A DNA stretch of 64,000 nucleotides. Origin: Flavobacterium hiemivividum (GTDB taxonomy: Bacteria; Bacteroidota; Bacteroidia; Flavobacteriales; Flavobacteriaceae). The notes under the pieces were generated by a model. It saw only the letters and a list, made by a program, of their open reading frames with translations, made no database searches and was not told the origin of the DNA. Made by a program: the position numbers and the translations under genes. The stretch is taken from assembly GCF_004349145.1 (NCBI RefSeq), contig NZ_SMFO01000001.1:1-64000 (forward strand), read 5' to 3'. Each line of letters starts with the position of its first letter. Position 1 is the first letter of the stretch. Shown in pieces: positions 1 through 7,844 of this stretch.

Positions 1-214
1 GTTTTTGTAAACTTCGGACTTTACGTTGCTGTGGACGCTTATCCCTTACTAAATGCCTCTTATGCAATTTCTGTTCGTCGGTACAGACTTTTGCCGTTTC
101 GCTTCCTTCAGTGCATATCTCACGATAAACCACCTTGCGACGTACTAATGATTCGGGTTTTCAATCCGCTCATAAGGGACTTACACCCTCTGGAAAAATA
201 TCAGACTGTATCAT
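1..214 (-). mobile_element. group II intron, 5' part of domain I (partial, possibly degenerate)
   Basis: Read on the minus strand, this stretch has the hallmarks of bacterial group II intron domain I in the right order: CCAGAGGGTGTAAGTCCC, then CGCAAGG, then CTGAAGGAAGCG, then GACGAACAGAAATTG and AAGAGGC. The intron would enter near position 214 and run off the left edge, so its later domains and any reverse transcriptase lie outside the window. A canonical GUGYG 5' end is not visible at the expected distance of about 20-25 bases before CCAGAGGG; the bases there begin ATGATACAG. This suggests a decayed splice site, or that I have placed the boundary wrongly. Recognition rests on remembered consensus, not on a covariance search. 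Confidence 0.65.
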
Positions 215-459
215 TTGTTTTCTAATCCAAAAAGTCTAATTTCGAATTAAGAACAAACGATTTACAATCTGCTTCCTGCTCATGCAGGGCACACACAGCT
301 ATTTTGAGCTAGCTGGAGTTTAGTGGAATTAACGTTTCGCATCACGTTTACGTTAAACCGAAAACTTATCGATTACGAAATTCCAGCCATCTCAAAGTGG
401 CGAAACGTTAGCGGTAATGGCAACAGAACGTAATTAAAAACACTAATAAAACACAAAAT
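215..459. other. non-coding stretch between intron and DUF2750 gene
   Basis: No credible coding frame is seen. The stretch holds a 10-bp perfect inverted repeat (AACGTTTCGC at 331-340, GCGAAACGTT at 400-409) and ends with GTTAGCGGTAATGGC, whose near-exact reverse complement reappears just after the DUF2750 gene. No -33/-7 promoter of the Bacteroidota type is obvious directly before the ATG at 460. Confidence 0.5.
331..409. repeat. 10-bp inverted repeat, possible attC-like hairpin
   Basis: The arms AACGTTTCGC and GCGAAACGTT are perfectly complementary over 10 bp with a 59-base spacer. The right arm runs straight into GTTAGCGG, which loosely resembles the R' core (GTTRRRY) of integron attC sites. 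The left arm follows TTAAC, only a loose match to RYYYAAC. The size (about 80-90 bp) fits an attC site, but the core matches are imperfect and no integrase is in view. Confidence 0.35.
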
Positions 460-915
460 ATGTTTAAAAACCATATTGATATAAGATTGAAACACGAAAA
501 ATTTATAAAAAAAGTTTGTGAAACGAATATCGTTTATGGATTGAAAAATGAAGATGGTTTTGCAATGTCAAGCTCAAATGACTTAGAAGACGAAGATGGC
601 GAGCCAATCGGAATTATATGTTTTTGGTCTGAAAAAGTGTTGGCAAAATCGTGTGTCAAAAATAGCTGGGAAGAATATGAACCGACAGAAATAAATTTAG
701 CAGAATTTATAGAAAATTGGTGTATTGGAATTGATAACGATGAACTATTAGTTGGAACAAATTTTGACCAAAATATGTTTGGATTTGAAATTGAGGGTTA
801 TGAGCTTATTTTGGAATTAATAGCAGAACTGAAAAAAAACAAAAAAGAATTGGAGTTTCTGAAATTTGAAAACTTGGAAGATTTAGAAATCCAGATTAAA
901 GAAGCAATGGAATAA
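460..915 (+). CDS. DUF2750-like protein
   Basis: A 151-residue soluble, acidic protein with no signal peptide or membrane segment. The order of features matches the DUF2750 family as I know it: an N-terminal FIKKVCETNIVYGLKNEDG stretch, a central IICFWSEKVLAKSC segment with a tryptophan, then INLAEFIENWCIGIDND and LLVGTNFDQNMFGFEIEG. The family has no established function; members often sit alone in accessory regions, sometimes near toxin-immunity genes. The gene stands alone here: an intron lies to the left, a lipoprotein to the right, and an inverted TTAGCGGTARTGGC repeat brackets it. The start ATG at 460 is the first in frame, and no Shine-Dalgarno is present, as is usual in this phylum. 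The family call is from memory of the pattern. Confidence 0.7.
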   Translation: MFKNHIDIRLKHEKFIKKVCETNIVYGLKNEDGFAMSSSNDLEDEDGEPIGIICFWSEKVLAKSCVKNSWEEYEPTEINLAEFIENWCIGIDNDELLVGTNFDQNMFGFEIEGYELILELIAELKKNKKELEFLKFENLEDLEIQIKEAME

Positions 916-916
916 A

Positions 917-936
917 GCCACTACCGCTAAAACTTG
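917..936. repeat. inverted copy of the sequence left of the DUF2750 gene
   Basis: GCCACTACCGCTAA at 917-930 is the reverse complement of TTAGCGGTAGTGGC and matches 13 of 14 bases of TTAGCGGTAATGGC at 408-421. The two copies lie immediately outside the DUF2750 gene in opposite orientation, starting two bases after its stop codon. Confidence 0.5.
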
Positions 937-992
937 CTACAAGAGATTTGGGCAATTGGCTTAATTTAAAGTTGGTTTTGTACTTGTAAAAA

Positions 993-1024
993 TTTGTGAA
1001 GAATGGAAAAATCTCGCATCTTTA
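993..1024 (+). promoter_or_regulatory. possible promoter of the 1067 lipoprotein gene
   Basis: TTTG at 993-996 is followed after 20 bases by CATCTTTA at 1017-1024, a 6 of 8 match to TAnnTTTG. The -7 box lies about 42 bases before the ATG at 1067. Spacing is one longer than the optimum. Confidence 0.3.
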
Positions 1025-1066
1025 ATCGCAAACTAGATTTCCCAAATTACCTTAAAAAAAATAAAT

Positions 1067-1534
1067 ATGAAAAATTTAACTTTACTATTACTAACCCTTT
1101 TAGTCTTAACAAGTTGTTCCCGAGACCTTTTTAATTTTACAATTGTCTCTACAAAAAACATTAATCTTGAAAAATTAAGCTCATTAGAAAAATCTACAGA
1201 AAAAACAAAAGGAGAAGACAAAACGAGTATTATAATTATTATACCTACCAAGAGAATTAAAATTGATAAAGCTATTAGTAATACAATTGATAAGATTCCA
1301 GGCTGTGTAGCTCTTTTAGACGGAAAAGTTTATACAAAATTTTGGTATATTCCCTATATTTACGGCCAACAGAGAATTGTTATTGAAGCTACGCCTTTAC
1401 TAGATCCATCAATTGCTAAATCTTTACAATCATTACCAAAATACGGAAAAATTTATCTTGACAAAAAGGGAGAAATCAAATCAGTAAAGTCTATTTCACA
1501 ACTTGAATTTTCCGTTGAAAAAAATAAATTTTAA
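1067..1534 (+). CDS. small lipoprotein of unknown function
   Basis: A 155-residue protein with a lipoprotein signal: MKN, a leucine-rich core to about residue 15, then the lipobox LTSC with the lipidated cysteine at residue 17. The mature part is about 138 residues, rich in Lys, Ile and Ser, with no repeats or known motif that I recognise. It contains an IIIIIPTKRIKIDK segment and a PYIYGQQRIVIEATPLLDPS segment that suggest beta structure. It should be anchored in the inner or outer membrane facing the periplasm. It lies between the DUF2750 gene and an esterase-like gene on the same strand, about 150 bases from each, so operon membership is doubtful. I do not recognise the family. Confidence 0.7.
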   Translation: MKNLTLLLLTLLVLTSCSRDLFNFTIVSTKNINLEKLSSLEKSTEKTKGEDKTSIIIIIPTKRIKIDKAISNTIDKIPGCVALLDGKVYTKFWYIPYIYGQQRIVIEATPLLDPSIAKSLQSLPKYGKIYLDKKGEIKSVKSISQLEFSVEKNKF

Positions 1535-1608
1535 CTATTTTTCTTGCCTGAACTAATGTCAATATTAAGTGCCCCTCACTTCCGAAGTGTTCCTTCTTAA
1601 AAATTGCG

Positions 1609-1639
1609 ATTGCCGTGCATCCTAATAATACTATTTTTG
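1609..1639 (+). promoter_or_regulatory. promoter of the 1694 esterase-like gene
   Basis: ATTG at 1609-1612, a 19-base spacer, then TATTTTTG at 1632-1639. This fits the Bacteroidota pattern TTTG-N19-TAnnTTTG with one mismatch in the -33 box. It supports the start at 1694 rather than the frame's upstream start at 1604, which would precede the predicted transcription start. Confidence 0.5.
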
Positions 1640-1693
1640 CCTTCGAGAAGACCTTATAGAACTCGACTTTATCCCTTAAATAACAACTCAAAA

Positions 1694-2659
1694 ATGAAAT
1701 ACCGTTTATCATTACTAATGCTTTTGACTATTACACTGTCATATAGTCAAGAGATGGAAAAGATCATCCTAAAAGATCGTGATACAAATGACCTGTATAT
1801 TAATGACGGAGATTCAACAACTTTATATTATTTAAAATCAGTCCCAACAACTGAAATTAAAGGCGTCCTTGTGATTCTACCATCAGGAGGTGAGACTACT
1901 GAAAATCTATTAAAACAAATAACATTACACCACCTCGCGGTTGAAAAAGGTTTATTAGTACTTATTCCTTCTATTAACTTTGGAACAGAAAATAGAGATG
2001 CAGAATTTCACATCTTGGACAAAATTTTTAGTGAAATAGTAAAGGAATATAGTGTTTCTAAAGATAATTTTATTTTAGGAGGCTTATCAAATGGCGGAAT
2101 GATTTCCTTGAGTTATGCCGAAAAAGCAGTTAAATATCCGGGTACCACTTTTCTAGTGCCTAAAGGGGTTTTTGCTTTAGACAGTCCGTTAGACAAAGTG
2201 CATCTGTATCAATACTGTGAAAGAGAAATTGAAAGAAATTATAATGAAGCAGGAGCTGATGAAGGAAAATGGATAATGGAGCGATATAAAAAATTATATG
2301 GCACACCTTATAAACATCCTGAAAAATACATAGAAGCGTCGATTTATTCCTATGGCGCAAAAGAAGGCGGAAATGCAAAATACTTGAAACAGATTCCATT
2401 GCGAATGTATACAGATTTTGATGTTGAATGGTTAATGAATGAACGTCATCGTGATTTGTATGATTGGAATGGAACTGATATTATAGCAATGGTTAATCTG
2501 TTAAAAGTTATGGGGAATAAGGACGCAAATGTAATTATCAGCTATGGCAAAGGGTTTAAATTAGATGGAAGTAAACACCCACATTCCTGGTCAATAATGG
2601 ATTCTCAAGATTGCCTTAATTGGATTAGTAACTTACTTGAAAGCTCAAGCAAAATATAG
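1694..2659 (+). CDS. secreted alpha/beta-hydrolase (esterase-like)
   Basis: A 321-residue protein. The ATG at 1694 is chosen because it gives a clean signal peptide (MKYRLSLLMLLTITLSYS, cleavage near SYSQ); the frame is open upstream to 1604 but that extension is not signal-like. The hydrolase fold is supported by VLVILPSGGETTEN (strand and oxyanion loop), a nucleophile elbow GGLSNGG (GxSxG, serine near residue 139) after a helix, and a late HPHSW that may carry the catalytic histidine. An aspartate candidate lies in the region YTDFDVEW. Family resemblance is to esterase or PHB-depolymerase-like secreted hydrolases; the substrate is unknown. It follows the lipoprotein by 160 bases and has its own promoter. 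Confidence 0.65.
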   Translation: MKYRLSLLMLLTITLSYSQEMEKIILKDRDTNDLYINDGDSTTLYYLKSVPTTEIKGVLVILPSGGETTENLLKQITLHHLAVEKGLLVLIPSINFGTENRDAEFHILDKIFSEIVKEYSVSKDNFILGGLSNGGMISLSYAEKAVKYPGTTFLVPKGVFALDSPLDKVHLYQYCEREIERNYNEAGADEGKWIMERYKKLYGTPYKHPEKYIEASIYSYGAKEGGNAKYLKQIPLRMYTDFDVEWLMNERHRDLYDWNGTDIIAMVNLLKVMGNKDANVIISYGKGFKLDGSKHPHSWSIMDSQDCLNWISNLLESSSKI

Positions 2660-3125
2660 CTAATTTTAATACGCAATACGAAGAATTCATACTTGAATTG
2701 AAAGATTACTTTTCAGTTCATACCTCGATCCCCAAAAAAAAAATTAATATTATTTCGCTACGTTTTTCTTAATATTTTCATTTTCACAAAGGAAAAACCT
2801 CATTATTTGCACAAACTATTTGATTTCTCGTCCGTTGAAATACCAATACAAACGCAATTTAATTGGCAATTGTAATAAGGTAACAACCTTGGAAGCTCTT
2901 TCAAATACCGCGCTAAAAAGTCTCCTTCTTAAATGCCATCATCGCTTTTCCATTTATTTTCACTTGGTAAAATTCTTTTACAGCAAGGAATTACTAGCCG
3001 CTTTCTAACTAAATAGGAGTCTATATCTACGAGATTTGCATTTTTTATGAATTATTTACAATTGTTATTTTTGTAGAGTCTCTATAGTACGCTATATTTA
3101 CTTTAATAAATAAAAACTTTCAAAA
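2660..3125. other. 466-base stretch without a gene
   Basis: No coding frame with protein-like composition is seen on either strand; the 62-codon open frame at 2820-3008 has no recognisable features. The right end holds the likely -7 box of cysK (3066-3073). A poly-A run (AAAAAAAAA near 2736) and AT-rich repeats are present, but no hairpin terminator for the upstream esterase gene is obvious. Confidence 0.4.
3066..3073 (+). promoter_or_regulatory. -7 box of cysK
   Basis: TATTTTTG matches TAnnTTTG fully and lies 53 bases before the ATG at 3126. No TTTG lies at the standard 19-base distance; the nearest is at 3035-3038, 27 bases upstream, so the promoter is incomplete by consensus. Confidence 0.35.
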
Positions 3126-4040
3126 ATGAAATACGATACTATATTAGAAACCATTGGACATACTCCCCACGTAAAAATAAATAGATTGTTTGGACCCAAC
3201 CATAATATTTGGATTAAATTAGAAAAAACAAACCCCGGAGCCAGCATAAAAGACCGAATCGCTTTGTCTATGATTGAAGATGCAGAGCAAAAAGGATTAC
3301 TGAAAAAAGACAGTGTTATTATCGAAGCGACCTCAGGAAATACTGGTATAGGTTTAGCCATGGTTGCCGCGGTAAAAGGCTATCGTTTAATATTGGTAAT
3401 GCCCGAATCCATGTCGGTAGAAAGAAGACGTTTAATGAGCATTTACGGTGCTGAATTCGTATTAACACCCCGCGAACTAGGAATGAACGGAGCCATCGCA
3501 AAAGCAAAGGAACTATCGGAAGAACTTCCTAATGCGTGGTTGCCACTTCAATTTGACAATCCAGCTAACATTGAAATTCACAAAACAACAACTGCACAAG
3601 AGATCTTGAAAGATTTTCCTGATGGTTTAGATTATATGATCACAGGCGTAGGGACAGGTGGTCACATCACCGGTTGTGCTGAAATCCTGAAACAACATTA
3701 TCCAAATCTTAAGGTTTTTGCCGTAGAGCCAGAAGCATCACCAGTTATTAGCGGTGGCGCTCCCGGTCCTCATCCTCTTCAAGGTATTGGCGCAGGATTT
3801 ATCCCCACTAATTTACATACAAATCTCTTGGATGGAGCCATTCAAGTGAGTAAAGACGAGGCCTATGACTACACTCGAAGAGCTGCCAAAGAAGAAGGAA
3901 TCTTAATAGGTATTTCCTCTGGAGCTTCCTTAGCGGCAGTAGCCAAAAAACTTTCTGAAATTCCTGAAAATGCTAAAGTACTTACTTTTTGCTATGATAC
4001 TGGGGAACACTATCTGAGTGTGGAAGGTCTTTTTGAATAA
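3126..4040 (+). CDS. cysK: cysteine synthase A (O-acetylserine sulfhydrylase)
   Basis: A 304-residue PLP enzyme that makes cysteine from O-acetylserine and sulfide in the cytosol. The PLP lysine is K42 in NPGASIKDR, the substrate loop is TSGNTG at 69-74, the PLP phosphate is held by [10 protein letters not shown], and the C-terminal GISSGAS completes the fold. Length is normal for CysK (about 300-310). CysM is the main alternative, but the N-terminal [15 protein letters not shown] and overall pattern fit CysK better. No serine acetyltransferase gene is adjacent; the gene is monocistronic with a terminator hairpin at 4071-4104. Confidence 0.9.
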   Translation: MKYDTILETIGHTPHVKINRLFGPNHNIWIKLEKTNPGASIKDRIALSMIEDAEQKGLLKKDSVIIEATSGNTGIGLAMVAAVKGYRLILVMPESMSVERRRLMSIYGAEFVLTPRELGMNGAIAKAKELSEELPNAWLPLQFDNPANIEIHKTTTAQEILKDFPDGLDYMITGVGTGGHITGCAEILKQHYPNLKVFAVEPEASPVISGGAPGPHPLQGIGAGFIPTNLHTNLLDGAIQVSKDEAYDYTRRAAKEEGILIGISSGASLAAVAKKLSEIPENAKVLTFCYDTGEHYLSVEGLFE

Positions 4041-4070
4041 TAACATTATTGAGAAAGCAACTATAACAAG

Positions 4071-4104
4071 AAACCGATTTGTAAAAGCAAGTCGGTTTTT
4101 TTTT
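4071..4104 (+). terminator. rho-independent terminator of cysK
   Basis: AAACCGA at 4071-4077 pairs with TCGGTTT at 4092-4098, followed by a run of T to 4104. It starts 30 bases after the cysK stop codon. Confidence 0.75.
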
Positions 4105-4114
4105 GTCCTTTTTC

Positions 4115-4226
4115 TGGGCATGTCCCTGCTTCCACTAGCGTTGCAGCAGCGTCAGGCTGTACGCTACAATCTTTGTTACACTAAGTTTCACAAAGGATTT
4201 CCACTACCATCCTTCATGCAAAACAA
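4115..4226 (-). repeat. structured intergenic repeat, copy 1
   Basis: On the minus strand the order is GATGGTAGTGGAAATCCTTT, a short hairpin loop, AAAGATTGTAGCGTACAGCC, then a GC-richer tail. The arms AATCTTTGT (4168-4176) and ACAAAGGATT (4190-4199) form a hairpin with one bulge. The same layout occurs on the plus strand at 22036-22140: the first block matches 15 of 20 bases and the second 16 of 19. I recall similar elements as frequent intergenic repeats in Flavobacterium genomes. No protein is encoded. Confidence 0.55.
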
Positions 4227-4338
4227 CTACTTTAATTATTACAAAAAAAGACTAATTCTTTTGAAATAAACTAATTGCAACAAATAACAAACTTGATCAA
4301 ACCCTCTTTGAAAAATACCGAAAATTTCATCTAAGATT

Positions 4339-4977
4339 TCAGTCTACATTGACAATCCCTAACTTTTCATTTATTAATTTTTCATCATTGGCGTCAAATA
4401 GTGGTCTATGAAAATCATTTAGTTTAGAAAGCATATTTATTAAAATGATTTTTTCCTGCTCAGTCAGATCGCCTGAAACAAGTTCACCCATTTTTTCTAA
4501 TTGACCTCTAACTGCCTGTATTTCTTGCAAACCAGCAGCAGTAATTGATAGAAGCTTGCTTCTTTTGTCATTTGGATTATCCGTTTCCTTAATTAATTTC
4601 TGACGTAGTAATCTTTTTAAAATTTCGTTTCCAGAGGATTTTTCAGTTGCATTTTTCCGAATTACATCCCCTTTCATTAATTGTTTGTCTGGCAATAAAC
4701 TTGCCATAAAACTAAGGTCATCAATGGAATAAATTACTGAATTTTTAAATATTTTTCGAGAATAAAATGTCGCATATTTATAAATAAAATAAATGTACAT
4801 CGTGAGAGCTGGTTTTGCTTTTTTAGATAAAACGACTTCGCTTTCTTTATTGACTTTTACTTCTAGCGACAACCATTTGGCAAAATGCTCATCATCCCAT
4901 TGTTCGCCCTCAGCGAGTTGATTTTCGTATTTTTCTGTCCAATCAATTAGCTTTTTTATATTAGAATACATATTCAT
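4339..4977 (-). CDS. MarR family transcriptional regulator
   Basis: A 212-residue winged-helix regulator. The recognition region KGDVIRKNATEKSSGNEILK is followed by LLRQKLIKETDNPNDKRSK, the MarR wing with its conserved D-x-R, then a C-terminal helix pair used for dimerisation. It is longer than typical MarR proteins (about 150) because of an N-terminal helical part of about 50 residues (KKLIDWTEKYENQLAEGEQW). It is divergent from a TonB-dependent receptor 105 bases away, and a perfect 9-bp-arm palindrome sits on the receptor's -7 box, so control of the receptor is a reasonable inference. The ligand is unknown. ATG at 4977 or two codons later are both possible. Confidence 0.85.
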   Translation of the reverse strand: MNMYSNIKKLIDWTEKYENQLAEGEQWDDEHFAKWLSLEVKVNKESEVVLSKKAKPALTMYIYFIYKYATFYSRKIFKNSVIYSIDDLSFMASLLPDKQLMKGDVIRKNATEKSSGNEILKRLLRQKLIKETDNPNDKRSKLLSITAAGLQEIQAVRGQLEKMGELVSGDLTEQEKIILINMLSKLNDFHRPLFDANDEKLINEKLGIVNVD

Positions 4978-5013
4978 TTTAGTATTTTATAAAGCAAAAT
5001 TAAATAAATAAAG

Positions 5014-5044
5014 TTTGGTATAATAATAAATTACACTATTTTTG
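5014..5044 (+). promoter_or_regulatory. promoter of the 5083 TonB receptor
   Basis: TTTG at 5014-5017, exactly 19 bases, then TATTTTTG at 5037-5044: a full match to the Bacteroidota sigma-ABfr consensus. The ATG at 5083 leaves a leader of about 30 bases. Confidence 0.75.
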
Positions 5045-5056
5045 CGTAAAAATAGT
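5035..5056. promoter_or_regulatory. palindromic operator candidate for the MarR regulator
   Basis: ACTATTTTT (5035-5043), GCGT (5044-5047), AAAAATAGT (5048-5056): perfect 9-bp arms with a 4-base centre. It covers the whole -7 box and the probable transcription start of the TonB receptor gene. MarR proteins usually bind imperfect palindromes of about this size overlapping promoters, so repression of the receptor is the natural reading. The assignment to this regulator is inference from the divergent arrangement. Confidence 0.6.
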
Positions 5057-5082
5057 ATTTCATCAAACTAAATTAGAGGCTA

Positions 5083-7566
5083 ATGTATAAAAGTAAAGTA
5101 GAATTTACCGTTCCTTTTTTCAAAAAAATCACTGTTTTACTCGTTATATTTCTGCTTGCTGGATCTGCTTATTCTCAAAATATGGGAAGTATCAGCGGAA
5201 CAATACTTCAGAAAAATAATCAGCAGTCTTTGGTTGGTGTAAATATTAACGTTACAGGTACCAATCTATCCACAGTAACTGATTCTATTGGAAGATTTAG
5301 AATTTTAAATATCCCTGTTAAAACATACAACTTGAGCATAAGTACAGTAGGTTTTAAAACAGTGACTCTTTATAATATTGTGGTGAATAGCGGTAATGAA
5401 AAAGTCTTCACGATAGAACTTGAGCAAGAATATTCAGTTTTGGACGAAGTTATCATAAACTCTAATAAACGCAGTGTTCGTGCCGCCACACTCGAAACGC
5501 CGCTTAGTGTTCAAAAATTAACCGCAGAAGAAATTAGAAGCAATCCAGGAGGAAGTTTTGATATTAGTAAAGTCATTCAAACTTTGCCAGGCGTTGGCGG
5601 AGGACAAGGTGGAGGAACATTTCGTAACGACATTATTATTCGTGGTGGCGCTCCGAACGAAAATGTATTTTATTTAGATGGAATTGAAATCCCTGTTATC
5701 AATCACTTTCAAACGCAAGGCGGTAGTGGTGGACCGCAAGGAATTTTAAACGTATTTTTTATTGAGGATGTCAAATTGAGTTCCTCGGCTTTTGATGCCA
5801 AATATGACAATGTATTAAGCAGTGTATTTCAATTTAAACAAAAAGTAGGTAATGCGAATAAATTTCAAGGTAATATTCGGGCCAGTATTTTAGAGTCGGC
5901 AATTACATTAGAAGGTCCTTTATCTAAAAACAAAAAAACAACTTTTTTACTATCTGCCAGAAAATCCTATTTTCAACTTTTAGTAAAAGCAATTGACGCT
6001 CCGTTTCTTCCTGATTTTTCTGACTTTCAAACTAAAATAACCCATAAGATTAATGATAAAATGACTTTCAATTTTATTGGAATTGGTGCAATTGATAATT
6101 TCAAATTTCTTACTCCTAAGGAGGCCACTCCAGAAAAAATATATCAAGCGAATTCTAATGCAAGCATTCAGCAATGGAATTATACAATTGGTGCATCATT
6201 AAGAAGAAGCGTAACCGATGGCTTTTGGAATTTAGCTTTGAGCAGAACACGCTTCAACAACAACCTTCAAAAATTTGAAGATAATCAAAACCCAACGCCA
6301 GAAACGCAAACGCTGGATTTTGTTAGTAATGAAACCGAAACCAAACTGCGTTTTGATATTAACAAGAGCAAAAATAGTTGGAAAATAGCTTATGGCGCAT
6401 CAGCACAATTGGCAGAATATGACAACAATACATTTGCAGTACTACAAAAAGAAGTTCGAGACAGCAACAACACCATTGTTCAAAATCAAGTAAATCAAAA
6501 TTTTACAAGTCCGTTGAAACCTTTTGCAAGATTAGGTTCTTTTGTGCAAGTTGGAAAAAGAGCGTTTGATAATAGACTAGGAATTAGTGGTGGCGTTCGT
6601 ACTGACATGAATACTTTCACCACAACAGGAATGAACGGACTTAAAACTTTATCGCCGCGAATTTCTTTGAGTTATGTTTTGGCCGATAAATGGACAGTAA
6701 ATGCTTCTAGTGGAATTTATTACAAATTGCCAGTATACACGATTTTAGGCTATGCAAATAATAATGATGAATTAGTCAACAAAGAGGCAAAATACACCCG
6801 TTCAACGCACTACACGACTGGTTTTGAATTTTTGCCAAATAACGGATTGCGATTTACAGTAGAAGGGTTTTTCAAACAGTATAGCAATGTTGCGATTTCG
6901 TTCAGAGACGGAATTTCTTTAGCAAATCTTGGAACAGATTTTACAGCTTTAGGTAACGAGGCGGTCAATACAAATGGAAAAGGGCAGTCATATGGTTTAG
7001 AATTTTTCGCACAGAAAAAATTAACAGATAAGTTTTTTGGAATACTTTCTTATACTTATTACCGCAGTTTGTATAGTGGTGCCAATGGACGATTGATTGC
7101 CAGTAGCTGGGATAATAAACATTTATTGTCTGTAACCTGGGGTTATAAATTTGAACATAACTGGGAATTAGGTTTGAAATTCCGCTATCAAGGCGGCGCA
7201 CCATTTACACCATTTGATGAAAATGCTTCACGACTCAATTTTCTATCTCAAGGACGAGGAACATTAGATTATACAAGATTAAACTCCCAGCGTTTAGGCG
7301 GTTTCAACAGTAGTGATGTTAGAATTGACAAAAAGTTCAATTTCAAAAAATTAACTATCGATTTATTTTTGGATGTAACCAATTGGTATGTAGCAAAAAA
7401 TCCGGTAATACCAGAATATACTTGGGAAAGAACAGCCGATAATAGTACTTTTAAAACTACTGACGGATTTGCGATAAAGGCAGATGGAAGTAATGCAATA
7501 CCAACACGAGTAAAAAATGATGACCCACAAGTAATACCTAATCTTGGTGTAATTGTTGAATTTTAA
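5083..7566 (+). CDS. TonB-dependent outer-membrane receptor with CarboxypepD_reg domain
   Basis: An 827-residue receptor. A signal peptide (cleavage near SAYSQ, residues 27-31) is followed by a CarboxypepD_reg-like domain at about 33-120 (GSISGTILQKNNQQSLVGVN), the plug at about 135-250 (PLSVQKLTAEEIRSNPGGSF through DIIIRGGAPNENVFYLDGIE), and a 22-strand-type beta barrel ending in GVIVEF. It takes up an unknown ligand across the outer membrane using TonB-ExbBD energy. The plug lacks a SusC-type companion: no susD is adjacent, so a polysaccharide role is not supported. The gene is divergent from the MarR regulator, and a small gene follows 68 bases downstream. Confidence 0.88.
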   Translation: MYKSKVEFTVPFFKKITVLLVIFLLAGSAYSQNMGSISGTILQKNNQQSLVGVNINVTGTNLSTVTDSIGRFRILNIPVKTYNLSISTVGFKTVTLYNIVVNSGNEKVFTIELEQEYSVLDEVIINSNKRSVRAATLETPLSVQKLTAEEIRSNPGGSFDISKVIQTLPGVGGGQGGGTFRNDIIIRGGAPNENVFYLDGIEIPVINHFQTQGGSGGPQGILNVFFIEDVKLSSSAFDAKYDNVLSSVFQFKQKVGNANKFQGNIRASILESAITLEGPLSKNKKTTFLLSARKSYFQLLVKAIDAPFLPDFSDFQTKITHKINDKMTFNFIGIGAIDNFKFLTPKEATPEKIYQANSNASIQQWNYTIGASLRRSVTDGFWNLALSRTRFNNNLQKFEDNQNPTPETQTLDFVSNETETKLRFDINKSKNSWKIAYGASAQLAEYDNNTFAVLQKEVRDSNNTIVQNQVNQNFTSPLKPFARLGSFVQVGKRAFDNRLGISGGVRTDMNTFTTTGMNGLKTLSPRISLSYVLADKWTVNASSGIYYKLPVYTILGYANNNDELVNKEAKYTRSTHYTTGFEFLPNNGLRFTVEGFFKQYSNVAISFRDGISLANLGTDFTALGNEAVNTNGKGQSYGLEFFAQKKLTDKFFGILSYTYYRSLYSGANGRLIASSWDNKHLLSVTWGYKFEHNWELGLKFRYQGGAPFTPFDENASRLNFLSQGRGTLDYTRLNSQRLGGFNSSDVRIDKKFNFKKLTIDLFLDVTNWYVAKNPVIPEYTWERTADNSTFKTTDGFAIKADGSNAIPTRVKNDDPQVIPNLGVIVEF

Positions 7567-7634
7567 TAGAAATAACGCATCATTTTGAATTCATGCAAAA
7601 TTGATGTGTAATTCATTATTTATTATATTGAATT

Positions 7635-7844
7635 ATGGTAGAAATATTTAAAACAAATGTCGAGGGCATTGAAGAATCACAAATACTTCTGCAGCTACTA
7701 CTCAAACACTTTTCTATGCTACAAATAAACTTTGATTTAGATGACTGTGATAAAATACTACGAGTAGAAGGCGAAATTATTCCAATAGTGGCTATTATTG
7801 AACTGCTTATTAACGAAAATTATAAATGTGAAGTTTTGGAATAA
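7635..7844 (+). CDS. small conserved protein, HMA-like fold possible
   Basis: A 69-residue soluble protein. The pattern MVEIFKTNVEGIEESQILLQ...INFDLDDCDKILRVEGE suggests the beta-alpha-beta order of a heavy-metal-associated domain, but the CxxC metal site is absent and only two cysteines are present. I know similar short proteins in other Flavobacteriaceae only as hypothetical. It lies on the same strand 68 bases after the TonB receptor; an imperfect hairpin (7578-7606) without a T-run lies between them, so co-transcription is possible. A link to the receptor is only positional. Confidence 0.6.
   Translation: MVEIFKTNVEGIEESQILLQLLLKHFSMLQINFDLDDCDKILRVEGEIIPIVAIIELLINENYKCEVLE

Noticed and set aside
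31..225. 64-codon open frame on the plus strand at the left edge
   Set aside because: Its reverse strand carries group II intron landmarks, and the translated product has no protein-like features, so it is a shadow of the intron.
2820..3008. 62-codon open frame in the gap before cysK
   Set aside because: Composition is not protein-like and there is no promoter or family resemblance; it is likely random.
4018..4269. 83-codon open frame after cysK
   Set aside because: It overlaps the cysK stop, the terminator hairpin and the structured repeat, so it is not a gene.
7578..7606. Hairpin between the TonB receptor and the 7635 gene as a terminator
   Set aside because: The stem CATCATTTTG/CAAAATTGATG is imperfect and no T-run follows, so I do not call it a terminator.
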